From: Hybos culiciformis
Lineage: Eukaryota > Arthropoda > Insecta > Diptera > Hybotidae
Length of the DNA: 64,000 nucleotides
Direction: 5' to 3'
Assembly: GCA_964007475.1 (NCBI GenBank)
Contig: CAXFZM010000538.1
Location: 25,305 to 89,304 of the forward strand
Part shown: one piece after another, positions 22,371-32,458 of the stretch
Layout of the letters: the number at the start of each line of letters is the position of its first letter
Numbering within the stretch: the first letter of the stretch is position 1
The notes under the pieces: generated by a model
What the model saw: the letters and a program-made list of their open reading frames with translations, nothing else
What the model was told of the DNA's origin: nothing
Database searches by the model: none
Position numbers and translations under genes: made by a program

Positions 22371-23399
22371 CTGTTTTGTTTTTGTATAACAATTCGTCAA
22401 TTAAAATTATTTAGTTTCAAAAGCGAGATTGTATAATGAATTTTTCAACTCATTCGAATCAAATAGAAAATACTGTAACAATTTATTTTATTCACGTGTT
22501 TTATTTTTAAGAAATGTAGTCATCGTTTTGTTTTATTTAGTTAAATTCAATTCTATGTTAATAAATTTTCTCAATGGAAATCGTGTACGTTTTTTTTTTA
22601 ATAAGAAAAATTAAGAATTTAGTCGGATTTTTTCAGAAGAACTTTTTTCTCAAATATTCAAGTACATACCTCTAAATATGGATCGGTTGGATATGGGATT
22701 CGGTGGTTTGATATTAACAAACAGATACTTATAGTACTGCAATAAAAGAATTTAATTAAGTTTTAAATCAAAATATTTAATAAAACAAAACTATATTATT
22801 TGCAATTTCCTCTCTGTATTTTCATAAATGCTGAAAATTCTAATGATTTAAATTTGTGCGTTATTATTGCTTTACCCTCTAATGATAATTGTGATGGCGA
22901 TAATTGGTTTGCGAGTTGGATATGGCGGTTGCGTAAATGGTTTTATGCTACAATTATATAATAAATTTATTTTTTTTTTTTAAATCTTTGTTCTGATATC
23001 AGAACAATAAATATTAATAACAAAAAAAGTATTAAAGCATATCTAAATTTAAATCAGGTTAAAAATAAAAGTTTATCGTAGGTACTACAACGCTATATCG
23101 TACAATGTTTATATTAAAATATTTATAGCTCCTTTCCACACCACCTTTACCCATAAGTTTTGGGGAGGTAGAGCTCATGGCGCATTTTTTTTAAACGTGG
23201 TATCCCCAGTAGGTCTAATCCACATAACATTTTTAAATATTATACATTTATAATATAACAAAATATATGCATAAAAAATTAATAAAATTAATATCAATAA
23301 ATAATAAATTTTGACAAATGATTTCAAAACGCTTAAAATTAAAATTTTGATGTTGCTCACATTTGTTGTATTTACTTTTTTTTTATTAGATTGAAATAT
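22371..23399. other. Spacer and 3' flank of the transposase gene
   Basis: AT-rich with no gene. The stretch 22670-22930 has repeated GGTTGGATATGGGATTCGG-like words (ATGGATCGGTTGGATATGG, GCGAGTTGGATATGGCGG), probably a degenerate minisatellite. Between 23366 and 23399 the minus strand has AATAAA-like sequence (CTAATAAAAAAAAAG), a plausible poly(A) signal for the transposase transcript. Confidence 0.5.
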
Positions 23400-26300
23400 T
23401 CAAGATCTGCATAATTTACATAAAAAGAAACTGTGAACACTATACTTAGTTTTCTTGTAGTCAATTTGAAAACATCTTTTACATACAACTTTTTCGCATA
23501 CGGTACAATTTTTAATATCTTCTCCACAATTATTTCCGCAGTGGATACAAAATGTCTTAATATTTTCGGATTGAGACAACAATAATGTTTTTGCTTTTTC
23601 CCGAAAAAATATTGAATTAGCTTTTTGCAGATGTGGATTATCAGGATTGACAATTATTTTTTCGGCAAATTCACAAATGAGAGGACCGCAGCTGTAACTA
23701 TCGTTTTGTATAAAATGATGCGGAGAGTCGATTGGTGTTAACTCATTGCATATTCCTTTTTGCTTGAAAAATTTATTGAATTTTTTTAGATATTTTTTTA
23801 TTGTGTTCATATCAGTGCCCTGAGGATCAATTATATAAAACTCTTGCTTTTTAACATTTATTACTGCAAGCATCCAATGCATATTATTCTGATTAATTTT
23901 TGAAAAGATTATATGTTTTTCTTTCAAAAACAAATAATCGGATGAATTAAAATATGTCAAATCCTGCTCTTGAGTGATACAACAAGAGAGGTTATGGTCA
24001 AGTAGACCAAACATTTCAGTTTTACCATACTTTTTAATAAGGCATGCAATTATTATGTCTATTACTGTATCATCAAGCCAGCTAGAACCAAAAAGTGTAA
24101 GAAAACTTTCTAAAGTTAAAAAATTATGTAAATCGTTATTTTTCAACGATTCATTGTTTCTATACGCACCTAAAAGTATATACTCAATGGGTTCAATTTT
24201 ATATTTTGTATAATATTTTATATTCTTAACTACACCATTTTCGTACTTGGATAGCTCATTATTATTAAAGGAAGATTCGGAAACATCATTTTTTTTAACA
24301 TCATTTTCGTACTTATTATTAAAAGAGGATTCGGAAAAATCGTCGTTTTTTTTGACAACATCATTTTCGTAATTAGATATCTCATTATTATTAAAGGAAG
24401 ATTCGGAAAAATTATCGTTTTCTTCAAATCTGTTCACTTTTTGAATAAAATTTTTTGTTTCAAAGGTATGTGGAAGCTTCATTTTTTTAATAAACCGTGG
24501 AGAATAAGACAAATAACTTTTTCTTTTTCTTTTGACTGAAGGTGTCTTATTCCAATTTTCAGTTAAATTTAAATTCATTGGATCGTCCTTTTCTAAAATA
24601 TGATCTTTTTTATTTTTTGGTGTGAAGGAGCCCAATGAAATAAGCTCATCTCTTATATTTTGATCAATTTCGCCCTCAGAACTAATATTAATTTCACTCG
24701 ACTTTTTCATTTTGTTCTTATCCAAATAAAATGATTGTGATTTTACTTTTTCTTTATAGCCGACTTGGCAATTTTCTAAAAGTTTTTTTTGAGAACAATA
24801 TTTTTTTTCTTCACCTTTAAATTCGAGCATTTTTAAAGTCTCAACACAATCTTTAATGTGACTTTGAATCACTCTCGAAGCTTTGTCTTTTCCTTCTGCT
24901 TGAAGTATAGTTTTATAAGTTTTGAAAAAACTTTCAACAGGAGCATTACTTGCTCTTTTGCTGCTCATTAAGCATGACCAGAAAGGAAGATAAGAAAAAT
25001 ATCTATTTAAACTATGAGTCAAAAACAACTCATTTTTGTACTCATTTTTTGATAAAGAAATGGTTCGTACTTCTTCATCTGTAACTTTTTTATTAGCTTC
25101 TTGTAAAATAATTATAAAATAATTATAAAAACTACTTCTTTTATAAGTAGGGAGATTTTGTGAATATTGACTACCCTGTGTATCTATTTCAGAGTCAATA
25201 ATTGTATCTTTAATTTCTTTAAATGAAGAATGATTTTCATTCTTTTCTTGAAGGATATCGTCAAAATATTTGTAACTAAATTTAAAACATTCTTTTTCTT
25301 TGGTTTTAGCAGATAAAATGATACAAAAGTGTTCGAAGAATTCTGCGGCTTCAGATAAAGAGCTTATGTTGAATGCTGCTCCTAAAATTGATTTGATAAA
25401 GATTTTTATTTTTCTATCTGTGAAGTATTTTGCAACATCGTTACAAATTATCTTCATGTAATGACAGCAACAAAATCGAACCAAAATAAAATCAGGTTCA
25501 TTTTTATTATTGTTAAAAACTAAATCAAAACATTTTTTAAGATATATTACCACACATTCAGGGTGGTCACTCTGTGGATTTTCCATAAAATTCAACTCTC
25601 TTAAAATTGCATTGACAGTAGCATAACTGACGTCCGTAACCACTTCCTTAATTTTTTTTAAACATTTTACTTTTTGCAGAGTATTTCTTACATCTGCTAA
25701 GAAGCACCCAATTGTCTTAGAGTCGTGCTCACTACTAATCATACTACAAATGGGTAGAATTTTGTTGTTTTTTATTCTCATAACCACCGCGTAGAACAAA
25801 ACTCGTTTTTGAGTTCCTTTTGGCGCTCGTATAACATTACCTGTCGCATCAATATACAAAATATTTTCTGTCCTAAATTCAAATATTTTTTTAATTATTC
25901 TTTCGTCAAATACGTAGACTCCAAGTGGGTCCTGTACTTTTTGTATAAAACCATATTTTTTTTTCATTTCCAAAAGATCGAAAAAATCATCCTTAGCGCA
26001 ATCAAGTTCTGCCTTTCTTTCTTGATTCACTTTTCTTATTACGTGTTTACTCTTTATTCCTTGAAGATTTCCTTTTTCAACAATAGACCTTGCAGCTCGA
26101 TTTGCTTGTTCATTCAAATAATTATATGAGTTGTAACAACGCAGATCATATTTCATTAAAAGCCTTTCAAAGCCTCTGACTTGTGAAGTGAGTCTTAGTA
26201 CTTTTTTTTCTGCGGAGCTTACATTTATTCCATGGGTAGGCTCTTTTGAATTTCTGAATATTTCTACTTTTTTTAAATCAAGGAATGTTAAAAACTTATA

Positions 26301-27893
26301 ATATGTACAATTGTAATGGGAACAATAAGCATACAAAATATAGCCGCTTTTAGTTTTATTGAGTCCTTTAAAATTTAAAAAACACACATTATTAAATTTT
26401 CTGAAATTCCTTTTAATTATAAATTTTATTTTCTCTGAGAAAGTACAACTAATATCTTCCTCTGCAATTAATTGCAATTCAAGATCGAGAATAAGAAATT
26501 CGCCTATTTTGTGAAATAAACCCTTAAAAGAACGTACAGGTCTTACACTAATAGCAGGTTCGAATTTTATTTCTACATTTGGTTTTTCGTTTTTATTATA
26601 AATAATTTTTAAAGACAGATATTTTTCTATTTTATGAATTTTAGAATCTGGAATCTTAATAGAATCTAAGTTGAAACTATTATCCTGATTTTCGATTTCA
26701 ATTTCCTCAATTTTTGAATAATTTTCGTAATCTTCATTTTTTTTTTCCAATAAATTATTTTCGTTTTTAATAATTTCATTTATTTTTCTTTTTTCAAAAT
26801 CTAAATCGAAATTTTTTAATTCTAAATCATTTACTTCATATTTTTTTTCAATTTTCAAATTTTTTTCATATTCCTCATTTTCAATTAAATTAGTTTCAAA
26901 TTTTTTTTTTATTTCAAAATCTAAATCGAAATTTTTTAATTCTAAATCATTTACTTCATATTTTTTTTCAATTTTCAAATTTTTTTCATATTCCTCATTT
27001 TCAATTAAATTAGTTTCAAATTTTTTTTTTACTTCAAAATCTAAATCGAAATTTTTTAATTCTAAATCATTTACTTCATATTTTTTTTCAATTTTCAAAT
27101 TTTTTTCATATTCCTCATTTTCAATTAAATTAGTTTCAAATTTTTTTTTTATTTCAAAATCTAAATCGAAATTTTTTAATTCTAAATCATTTACTTCATA
27201 TTTTTTTTCAATTTTCAAATTTTTTTCATATTCCTCATTTTCAATTAAATTAGTTTCAAATTTTCTTTTTATTTCAAAATCTAAATCGAAATTTTTTAAT
27301 TCAAAATCATTTACTTCAAAATTTTCTTCAATTTTCATATAATTTTTATATTCGTCATTTTTACTACAAATTATATTCTTTTTGTCTTTATTACTAATTT
27401 CTTTAATTTTTTTTATTTCTATATCGTTTAGTTCATAATTTTTTTTAATTATTATTTTTTCTTCATTTTCTTCATTTCTAATTATTTTATTTTCTTTTTT
27501 CTGAGGAATTTCTTCTATTATTTTTATTTCAAAATCATTTATATCATAACTTTCTATTTTTTTTTCATTTTCCTCAATTTTTTTTTTATGAGGACTCTCG
27601 TTTATTTTATTTTTTACAGCATTAACATTTTTCAAAGAGCCGTAAATTGAATCTGTTTGTAAATTTTTCTTACCTTGTTTTGAACGACGGTAGAGATTGT
27701 AAAATCGTTTCCTATTTTTGGCTGAATTTTGGATTTTAAATAGTTTTGCGAGCCTTTCATATGACTCATTATTTTTTCTCTCGAAATCATTTTTTTTCAA
27801 ATTCAAATAATCTACAGCCATCTCAAAATCATTAAGATCAATGATTGATGGCTTGTAGGTATATTTATAATTATTATCGAAATAACTTTCCAT
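23400..27893 (-). CDS. MULE-type transposase fused to an Ulp1-like protease
   Basis: This is an intact 1,497-residue frame. Residues about 60-470 are low-complexity and acidic/basic, with four near-identical 40-residue repeats. Around 524-554 a CSHYNC...H pattern suggests a WRKY/FLYWCH-like zinc-binding DNA module. The catalytic core has D682 (LYIDATG), D754 (VVTDVSYA), the MULE-type C/H motif ending at H811 (RFCCCHYMK), and a candidate E987 (NAPVESFF). At about 1270-1440 lies a C48/Ulp1-type protease with H1339 (MHWMLAVI), D1356 (YIIDPQG), Q1396 and C1402 (QNDSYSCG), the full SUMO-protease catalytic set. Residues about 1449-1493 form a Cys-rich finger (CIHCGNNC, CTVCEKVVCKRC). The start is supported by a splice acceptor (ATTTTTCAG) 10 bases upstream. 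It should cut and join the element ends in the nucleus; the protease may process SUMO conjugates or the transposase itself. Ulp1 fusions are known in some plant MULEs and in KDZ transposases, so those are the closest comparators. Confidence 0.9.
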   Translation of the reverse strand: MESYFDNNYKYTYKPSIIDLNDFEMAVDYLNLKKNDFERKNNESYERLAKLFKIQNSAKNRKRFYNLYRRSKQGKKNLQTDSIYGSLKNVNAVKNKINESPHKKKIEENEKKIESYDINDFEIKIIEEIPQKKENKIIRNEENEEKIIIKKNYELNDIEIKKIKEISNKDKKNIICSKNDEYKNYMKIEENFEVNDFELKNFDLDFEIKRKFETNLIENEEYEKNLKIEKKYEVNDLELKNFDLDFEIKKKFETNLIENEEYEKNLKIEKKYEVNDLELKNFDLDFEVKKKFETNLIENEEYEKNLKIEKKYEVNDLELKNFDLDFEIKKKFETNLIENEEYEKNLKIEKKYEVNDLELKNFDLDFEKRKINEIIKNENNLLEKKNEDYENYSKIEEIEIENQDNSFNLDSIKIPDSKIHKIEKYLSLKIIYNKNEKPNVEIKFEPAISVRPVRSFKGLFHKIGEFLILDLELQLIAEEDISCTFSEKIKFIIKRNFRKFNNVCFLNFKGLNKTKSGYILYAYCSHYNCTYYKFLTFLDLKKVEIFRNSKEPTHGINVSSAEKKVLRLTSQVRGFERLLMKYDLRCYNSYNYLNEQANRAARSIVEKGNLQGIKSKHVIRKVNQERKAELDCAKDDFFDLLEMKKKYGFIQKVQDPLGVYVFDERIIKKIFEFRTENILYIDATGNVIRAPKGTQKRVLFYAVVMRIKNNKILPICSMISSEHDSKTIGCFLADVRNTLQKVKCLKKIKEVVTDVSYATVNAILRELNFMENPQSDHPECVVIYLKKCFDLVFNNNKNEPDFILVRFCCCHYMKIICNDVAKYFTDRKIKIFIKSILGAAFNISSLSEAAEFFEHFCIILSAKTKEKECFKFSYKYFDDILQEKNENHSSFKEIKDTIIDSEIDTQGSQYSQNLPTYKRSSFYNYFIIILQEANKKVTDEEVRTISLSKNEYKNELFLTHSLNRYFSYLPFWSCLMSSKRASNAPVESFFKTYKTILQAEGKDKASRVIQSHIKDCVETLKMLEFKGEEKKYCSQKKLLENCQVGYKEKVKSQSFYLDKNKMKKSSEINISSEGEIDQNIRDELISLGSFTPKNKKDHILEKDDPMNLNLTENWNKTPSVKRKRKSYLSYSPRFIKKMKLPHTFETKNFIQKVNRFEENDNFSESSFNNNEISNYENDVVKKNDDFSESSFNNKYENDVKKNDVSESSFNNNELSKYENGVVKNIKYYTKYKIEPIEYILLGAYRNNESLKNNDLHNFLTLESFLTLFGSSWLDDTVIDIIIACLIKKYGKTEMFGLLDHNLSCCITQEQDLTYFNSSDYLFLKEKHIIFSKINQNNMHWMLAVINVKKQEFYIIDPQGTDMNTIKKYLKKFNKFFKQKGICNELTPIDSPHHFIQNDSYSCGPLICEFAEKIIVNPDNPHLQKANSIFFREKAKTLLLSQSENIKTFCIHCGNNCGEDIKNCTVCEKVVCKRCFQIDYKKTKYSVHSFFLCKLCRS
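26821..27300 (-). repeat. Four 120-bp in-frame repeats in the transposase gene
   Basis: The same 120 bases recur with exact period (compare 26881, 27001, 27121 and 27241, each starting TCAATTAAATTAGTTTCAAA). Each encodes 40 residues containing YEVNDLELKNFDLDFE and NLIENEEYEKNLKI. The copies differ by one to a few bases, so expansion is recent. Weaker, older copies continue to about 27540 (for example FEVNDFEL and YELNDIEI). The period keeps the frame open. Confidence 0.95.
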
Positions 27894-28090
27894 TTTAATA
27901 TTCTGAAAAATAAGAAAATAATCATAAGAAAATATTGATCTAAATCCCCAGAAAAAAAGACGTCTGGAAACCCTATTCGAACGAGACTTCTTTTTTCCCT
28001 CGTAGCCATAGATTTAGTTGCAAACAAGAAGGCGCGAACAGAATTTCTCACTCGTAGCCATAGGATATGTTGCGAAAAAGGAAGGTTTAC
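27894..28090 (-). promoter_or_regulatory. Transposase 5' region with a direct-repeat pair
   Basis: Reading toward the gene, a splice acceptor (CTTATTTTTCAG) lies just before the ATG, so a leader intron is likely. Two direct repeats of about 36 bp start CTCGTAGCCATAG at 27999 and 28051 and continue with TTGC(A/G)AA..AAGGAAGG-like sequence. On the minus strand each contains CTATGGCT, a word shared with the TIR spacers (CTATGGCTGG, CTATGGCTGAC). This may be a promoter or a transposase contact site. It is inference only. Confidence 0.4.
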
Positions 28091-28099
28091 CCCTCATTT

Positions 28100-28495
28100 A
28101 TAACATATTAAAAAATACGAATTATCACATAAAAATCGATTTGTATGAGATTATGCAGTAATTCATTTAAAAACGAAATATCACATAAAACCAAAATGAA
28201 TTTGAAAATAAATGAATTATCTCATAAATTTTATGTGATAATTCGTTTTTAAATGAATTAGTGCATAAAATTTTCGTTCGATTTTTTTTATGAGATAATT
28301 CATTTTTTAATTTATGTACTAATTCATTTTAAAATGAATTATCACATAAAAATAATTTTTTATGAGATAATTAATTTTTCAATTTATGTGCTATTTCGTT
28401 TTTAAATGAATTATCCCATAAAAAAAATTTATGTGATAAGTCATTTTAAAAATTATGTGATATGACATTATGCGATAATTCACGGAGCCTCATTT
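28100..28495. repeat. Palindromic minisatellite (ATGAATTATCACATAAA)
   Basis: Words such as ATGAATTATCACATAAA and their reverse complement TTTATGTGATAATTCAT alternate along about 400 bp, for example near 28140, 28200, 28240, 28330 and 28410. Copies appear in both orientations, so the region can fold into many hairpins. It lies upstream of the transposase gene. Confidence 0.8.
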
Positions 28496-28509
28496 ATATG
28501 GCTGTTTTC

Positions 28510-28626
28510 GATTAAAATGAAGATTTTTTTTGAATGTGTGTGTAAAAGTTCTATAAAATTTTTTCATTGTTGTATAAAACTTATACAACTTTTACACACA
28601 CATTCAAAAAAATCTTCATTTTAATC
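28510..28626. repeat. Long hairpin, 40-bp arms
   Basis: GATTAAAATGAAGATTTTTT with GAATGTGTGTGTAAAAGTT at 28510-28550 is mirrored at 28587-28626, with one extra T in the left arm. The loop is about 36 bases. It may be a small foldback element or a structural site between the transposase and the right RGG gene. Confidence 0.85.
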
Positions 28627-29282
28627 TTTGAAAACATCCTTTGTAAATGGGGGGTTAACTCTTTTTCCAAATTTTCTGGACTTATTTCGGATTTTTAATT
28701 TTCGGGATTTATAATCTCCCAGAATAAGGAAATTGTGTATAAATTGTAACCGAACTACAATTTTCACACAATTTCAAGGGGAATACTGCCGAATGGAAAT
28801 ATACCGAATGGTCAAAATTTCTATTGAAAAATATTAATTTTTATATAAATTATGACCGAAAATTGTATGAATTGTGACCGGAGAAATTAGGTCCTGTAGC
28901 CGAAACAAAAATGAAACCGAAGAATGCAACAAGTAAACTACCGAAAATCATTATCATCATAGACTAAAAAAAAAACCCCGTAATTAGATTAAGTAGTCTT
29001 GCATCATTTGAAGCTATTTTAGGCCAGAAGCATAATTTTATGGGTCATAAGGTTCAATTTGCCTAGATTCAAGTTACTTGGGAGCCTCAATAGGAAAATA
29101 TTTCCCGCCATAAGATATTTAAATTTTCATAAATTTTTTTTATTTATAATATAAAACACTTACCTGAATAATTATACTGAATTATAATTTCACTTAAAAT
29201 TTAATTTCTTTATATTTTATCTTTTTAAATAAAATTATTTTCCAATTAAAATTTTTTTTTTTATTAAAAGCTTTAAACAAAA
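28627..29282. other. Spacer between hairpin and right inner arm
   Basis: No gene. The stretch 28790-28950 has recurring ACCGAA-type words (TACCGAATGG, GACCGAAAATTG, GAAACCGAAG), probably a degenerate repeat. Confidence 0.45.
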
Positions 29283-29828
29283 TTTATGTTAGTTTTAAAA
29301 CTGTTTTTTGCTATTAGTTTTCACCACACAATTTCCCGAAATTGCTATAATTTCCCTTTTGGGAGTCTTGCCACCAGGTGAGGTTAAAAATTTTGTAACA
29401 ATAATAATTTAAAAGGATAGTCAGTGGTGGCCAAACTTTTCAATGATTGTGCCAAACTTGTACATTAAAAAATTTAAGTGTGCCACAAATCACAATAAAA
29501 CCTTTTTACATTTTACTTTTTTAATGTTTCTGATAAGAATTGTAAGTAGCTCAAATAAGTGCAAAAAGAGCGATTTTGAAGTCTTCGTCACATTTTTAAA
29601 AGACACCATTACTCTCATAAACTTACATTGACGTGATATGTGGAAATTTTATTTTCAGTTTTTGCATCTGGGCACACTGCGTAGTGTTGAATTTTTTTGT
29701 TTCATATTTTTTGAGTGTGGCCACACTAAAAGAGTTGAATTATTATTTATTTCATTCCAATTTAAATAATCGTGCGAAATAGTCGTTAAAAAAAAAAATT
29801 GCAGTAAATTTATATATTTCTTAAAAGT

Positions 29829-30260
29829 ATGTCCAATAAGCGGGACAAAAGGATTTTAGAGCAGGAGCGGGCGGAGAGGGCAGCTCAAAAAGACCAGGAG
29901 TTGGCACTCAGGGAGGAAGAAATAAAAATAAAAGAGGAAGAAATGGATGCGGCACAGGGTGAGCTAAAAGCAAAGGAGGCAGAGCTGAAGTTGCTTGAGG
30001 ATCACCTCAAGAAAACCGAAAAAAAGGTTTCTCTTGAGGGGAGCCTCAAGCAACTTCAGAAGCAGATTGCGGACAGCAAGGTGAAACTGCAGCAACAGCG
30101 TCAACAAAATCAACCCATTCACCAAAATTTTTTTTATGGCGAAGATCGTAGACGTGGCCATCGTGGTCGTCCCTACCGCGGACGCGGCTATGGTGGTCGG
30201 GGCTATGGTGGACGTGGTGGACGTGGTTACCGCGGACGTCCTTATAACTATTATTATTAG
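29829..30260 (+). CDS. Small coiled-coil protein with RGG/RGY tail (right copy)
   Basis: This encodes 143 residues, the paralogue of the protein at 11595-12017. It has the same order: charged helix (residues about 5-60), a conserved core with LLEDHLKKTEKKVSLEGSLK and QLQKQIADS, a Gln-rich linker (QQQRQQNQ), then a tail of RGRGYGGRG repeats ending RPYNYYY. In the core the two genes differ mostly at third codon positions (GCG/GCA, GAA/GAG, ACG/ACC, CTG/CTT), a sign of selection on the protein. The TAG stop is followed at once by GTAAGT, with the acceptor at 30360. The ATG lies in a plain AT-rich leader without the intron seen in the other copy. An RNA- or ssDNA-binding role is likely from the tail; a link with transposition is inferred. 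Confidence 0.78.
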   Translation: MSNKRDKRILEQERAERAAQKDQELALREEEIKIKEEEMDAAQGELKAKEAELKLLEDHLKKTEKKVSLEGSLKQLQKQIADSKVKLQQQRQQNQPIHQNFFYGEDRRRGHRGRPYRGRGYGGRGYGGRGGRGYRGRPYNYYY

Positions 30261-30360
30261 GTAAGTTTTTTTTTAATATATATAAATAATATTCCTTTGA
30301 ACACCTACCTGTATGTACCTGTAACAATAAATGTATATATATATATATTTTTTTTTTCAG
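30261..30360 (+). other. Intron beginning at the stop codon of the right RGG gene
   Basis: GTAAGT directly follows TAG. The intron ends in a T-rich tract and CAG before GCCCCTGTTGCAGAGC and contains a (TA)n run. It is the counterpart of 11486-11594. Confidence 0.7.
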
Positions 30361-30510
30361 GCCCCTGTTGCAGAGCATCTCAAAATATTTCAACATATTT
30401 TATAAAATAAATAAAAGAAATTAAATAAAAAAAATTATTTAATTAAATCATTTGTAATTTTTTATTTTGAAGACTTTTTTTAGCAGATTTTTTATCGACA
30501 TTTAGATATC

Positions 30511-32110
30511 GTGAGCGAAATATTATAAATATGACTGACTATTATTTTATTGCTAATAAATATAATACAATAAAATAAAATTTCAAGTTTGCAGACTTCT
30601 GAACATGTTTATTATAACCAAGTCCTATATAGAAACAAAAAAACTTAGAATTTGGTAATTGTAGCTGGAATACACCTACAAAATAAAGTTTCACAAAATA
30701 CAGGTAAGTAACTATGCATTTAAAAATATCCATTTATTTTTGGAATGCATAATAATGAACGTCCTTACGATAAGCTGATAGTAGTAATCAACAAGATTAA
30801 AAATTTAAAGTCTTTTGCCTCCCGTTTCTACCAGTTCCTCAATTAATTTTTTATTTGTTTAAGTTAGCATTCCTTAATTTTTAATCAATAAATATTATTA
30901 TTATAAATTTAAATTTTTAGAATATAAGTTTGCAATCAAGATTTTTATAAATAGTTTACATTAAGATATAATCTCTATAATGAAAAAATGTTTAACTAAA
31001 ATAATTTTTAAGATCAAGAAATGAATAATACACAACCACTTCTAGTTTCAAATATTAAGTGTATCTTTCATACAAAAACAAATAATTTCTATTAAGGGAT
31101 TACAATTATTTCAATTTATATAATAGTATCCAATGTTCTATTTATTGCCATGTTATCAATTAATTAATATTCATGATTTACTTCAAAAATGCCAAAATAT
31201 GATAGGAACCTAAAATATGTTAGGAAATATATTATATGTTAGTGATAATGTCAATTTGTGTTATTTATTTTTTTGAATAATACTTATTAATGGCTTCAAA
31301 GTGTGAAACTGAAAGTCGTCGGAGGTAAATACAGTCAAAAAACAGGTTTATTTTAAGTTTCTTTCTTTATTTTTTCTTTAATTAATTTTCATAATTACTC
31401 AACTCAAATCCCAATTTCAAAAATGCATTAACCTTTTATTTGTGGCATTTAAGTCTGGGGTATTATATTTTCTTTTCAAATAGAAACTCTATTTGTCCTA
31501 TAAAAAAAGGGTGGGAAATTGTATACAATATGCTTTTTAAGCTTAAAAACAATTGTTAGAATTAAGCACTTTTTCGTTAATTAAAACTTTGTTTGCATTC
31601 TACTTAATTCCCTTATAAATGTGTAGTCAACATACATACAACGTAAAATTGATTATTTTAAAGAATTTTATTTTAGTTGAAAAAATTTTACCTGCAATAG
31701 ATAAAAGTATAAATATGTATAGTCCTTTTCTTCCTAAATCAAATCATTTAAATTTAATTTAAAAAATATTTATAAATTATATGAAAAATAAATAATCGAG
31801 TTGGATAATTTGTTTTGTAACTTTATTAAAGATTATATTTAATTTCATTTTAGTTTTAGGAGATAAAAACTTGGAAATTGCTGAATGATAACTAATTATA
31901 ATGATTACATATTAAAAATTATTTAAATGAAGCTTTTGTGCGATCTAATTTTCTAAGTGGTTATTAATTCGAGCTTATATTTTTAAGGTTTGATTTTTTT
32001 TCTATACAGGAATGAATATAAAATATAACAATTTTTATCTCCCAAGTCTAATTTCAAATAAAAAAATATTTAAAAACTTAATTCAAAAAACACAATATCA
32101 AAACACAAAA
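30511..32110. other. AT-rich transposon interior
   Basis: No coding sequence, RNA gene or clear repeat was seen. Short open stretches are Phe/Ile/Tyr-rich chance frames. Confidence 0.55.
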
Positions 32111-32458
32111 TCAAAACATCTTATCGATGTAACAGACAGCTTCGTTATCACAGCCGCCGTATAAAATTTTTGAACCATATGAATCGAAACTGTTAACTGC
32201 TTTTTCAATATCACTTATAATTGATGTTACATTAACTTTTGATTTCGTTCTTTCACAATTCAACCATGGATTTATTTCTTCGTCGACTAAACCTGTCGTC
32301 GACGATTTTAAACTGATCATTAAATCTGAAGTTGCATTACTAACATATTGCCAAAGCTCACCATCTTCTGATGAAGTTAACAATTTATTATGATTATCAA
32401 AATTGATTTCAGCTATTGGACTGGAATGTGCACTCAGATAAGAAGCAGGATATTTTGT
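32111..32458 (-). pseudogene. Nup43: Nup43 C-terminal exon
   Basis: An acceptor (TTGTTTTTAG) opens a clean frame of about 115 codons to a stop. It contains YLSAHSSPIAEINFDNHNKL, LLTSSEDGELWQYV, INPWLNC and, at the end, LYGGCDNEAVCYIDKMF. This follows the last WD repeat and C-terminus of Nup43, the beta-propeller subunit of the nuclear pore Y complex, whose human form has LFTCSEDGSLWHW and ends near CGTDAEAIYV. Only this last exon is present, so it is a captured fragment. The frame itself is unbroken. It lies downstream of, and in the same direction as, the filzig pieces. Confidence 0.8.

Larger units (their letters stand above)
29283..30510 (+). repeat. Inner inverted repeat, right arm
   Basis: Mirror of 11345-13100. 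It includes TTAGTTTTCACCACA, the hAT-like word CAGTGGTGGCCAAACTTTT, CACACTGCGTAGTGTTG, the second RGG-protein gene and its 3' exon GCCCCTGTTG. The alignment fades near 30510 in TTGAAGACTTTTTTTAGCAG. It is more diverged than the outer TIRs, so this pair is older or not homogenised. Confidence 0.8.

Noticed and set aside
27812..28051. 79-codon frame overlapping the transposase start
   Set aside because: Out-of-frame shadow of the transposase N-terminus and its leader.
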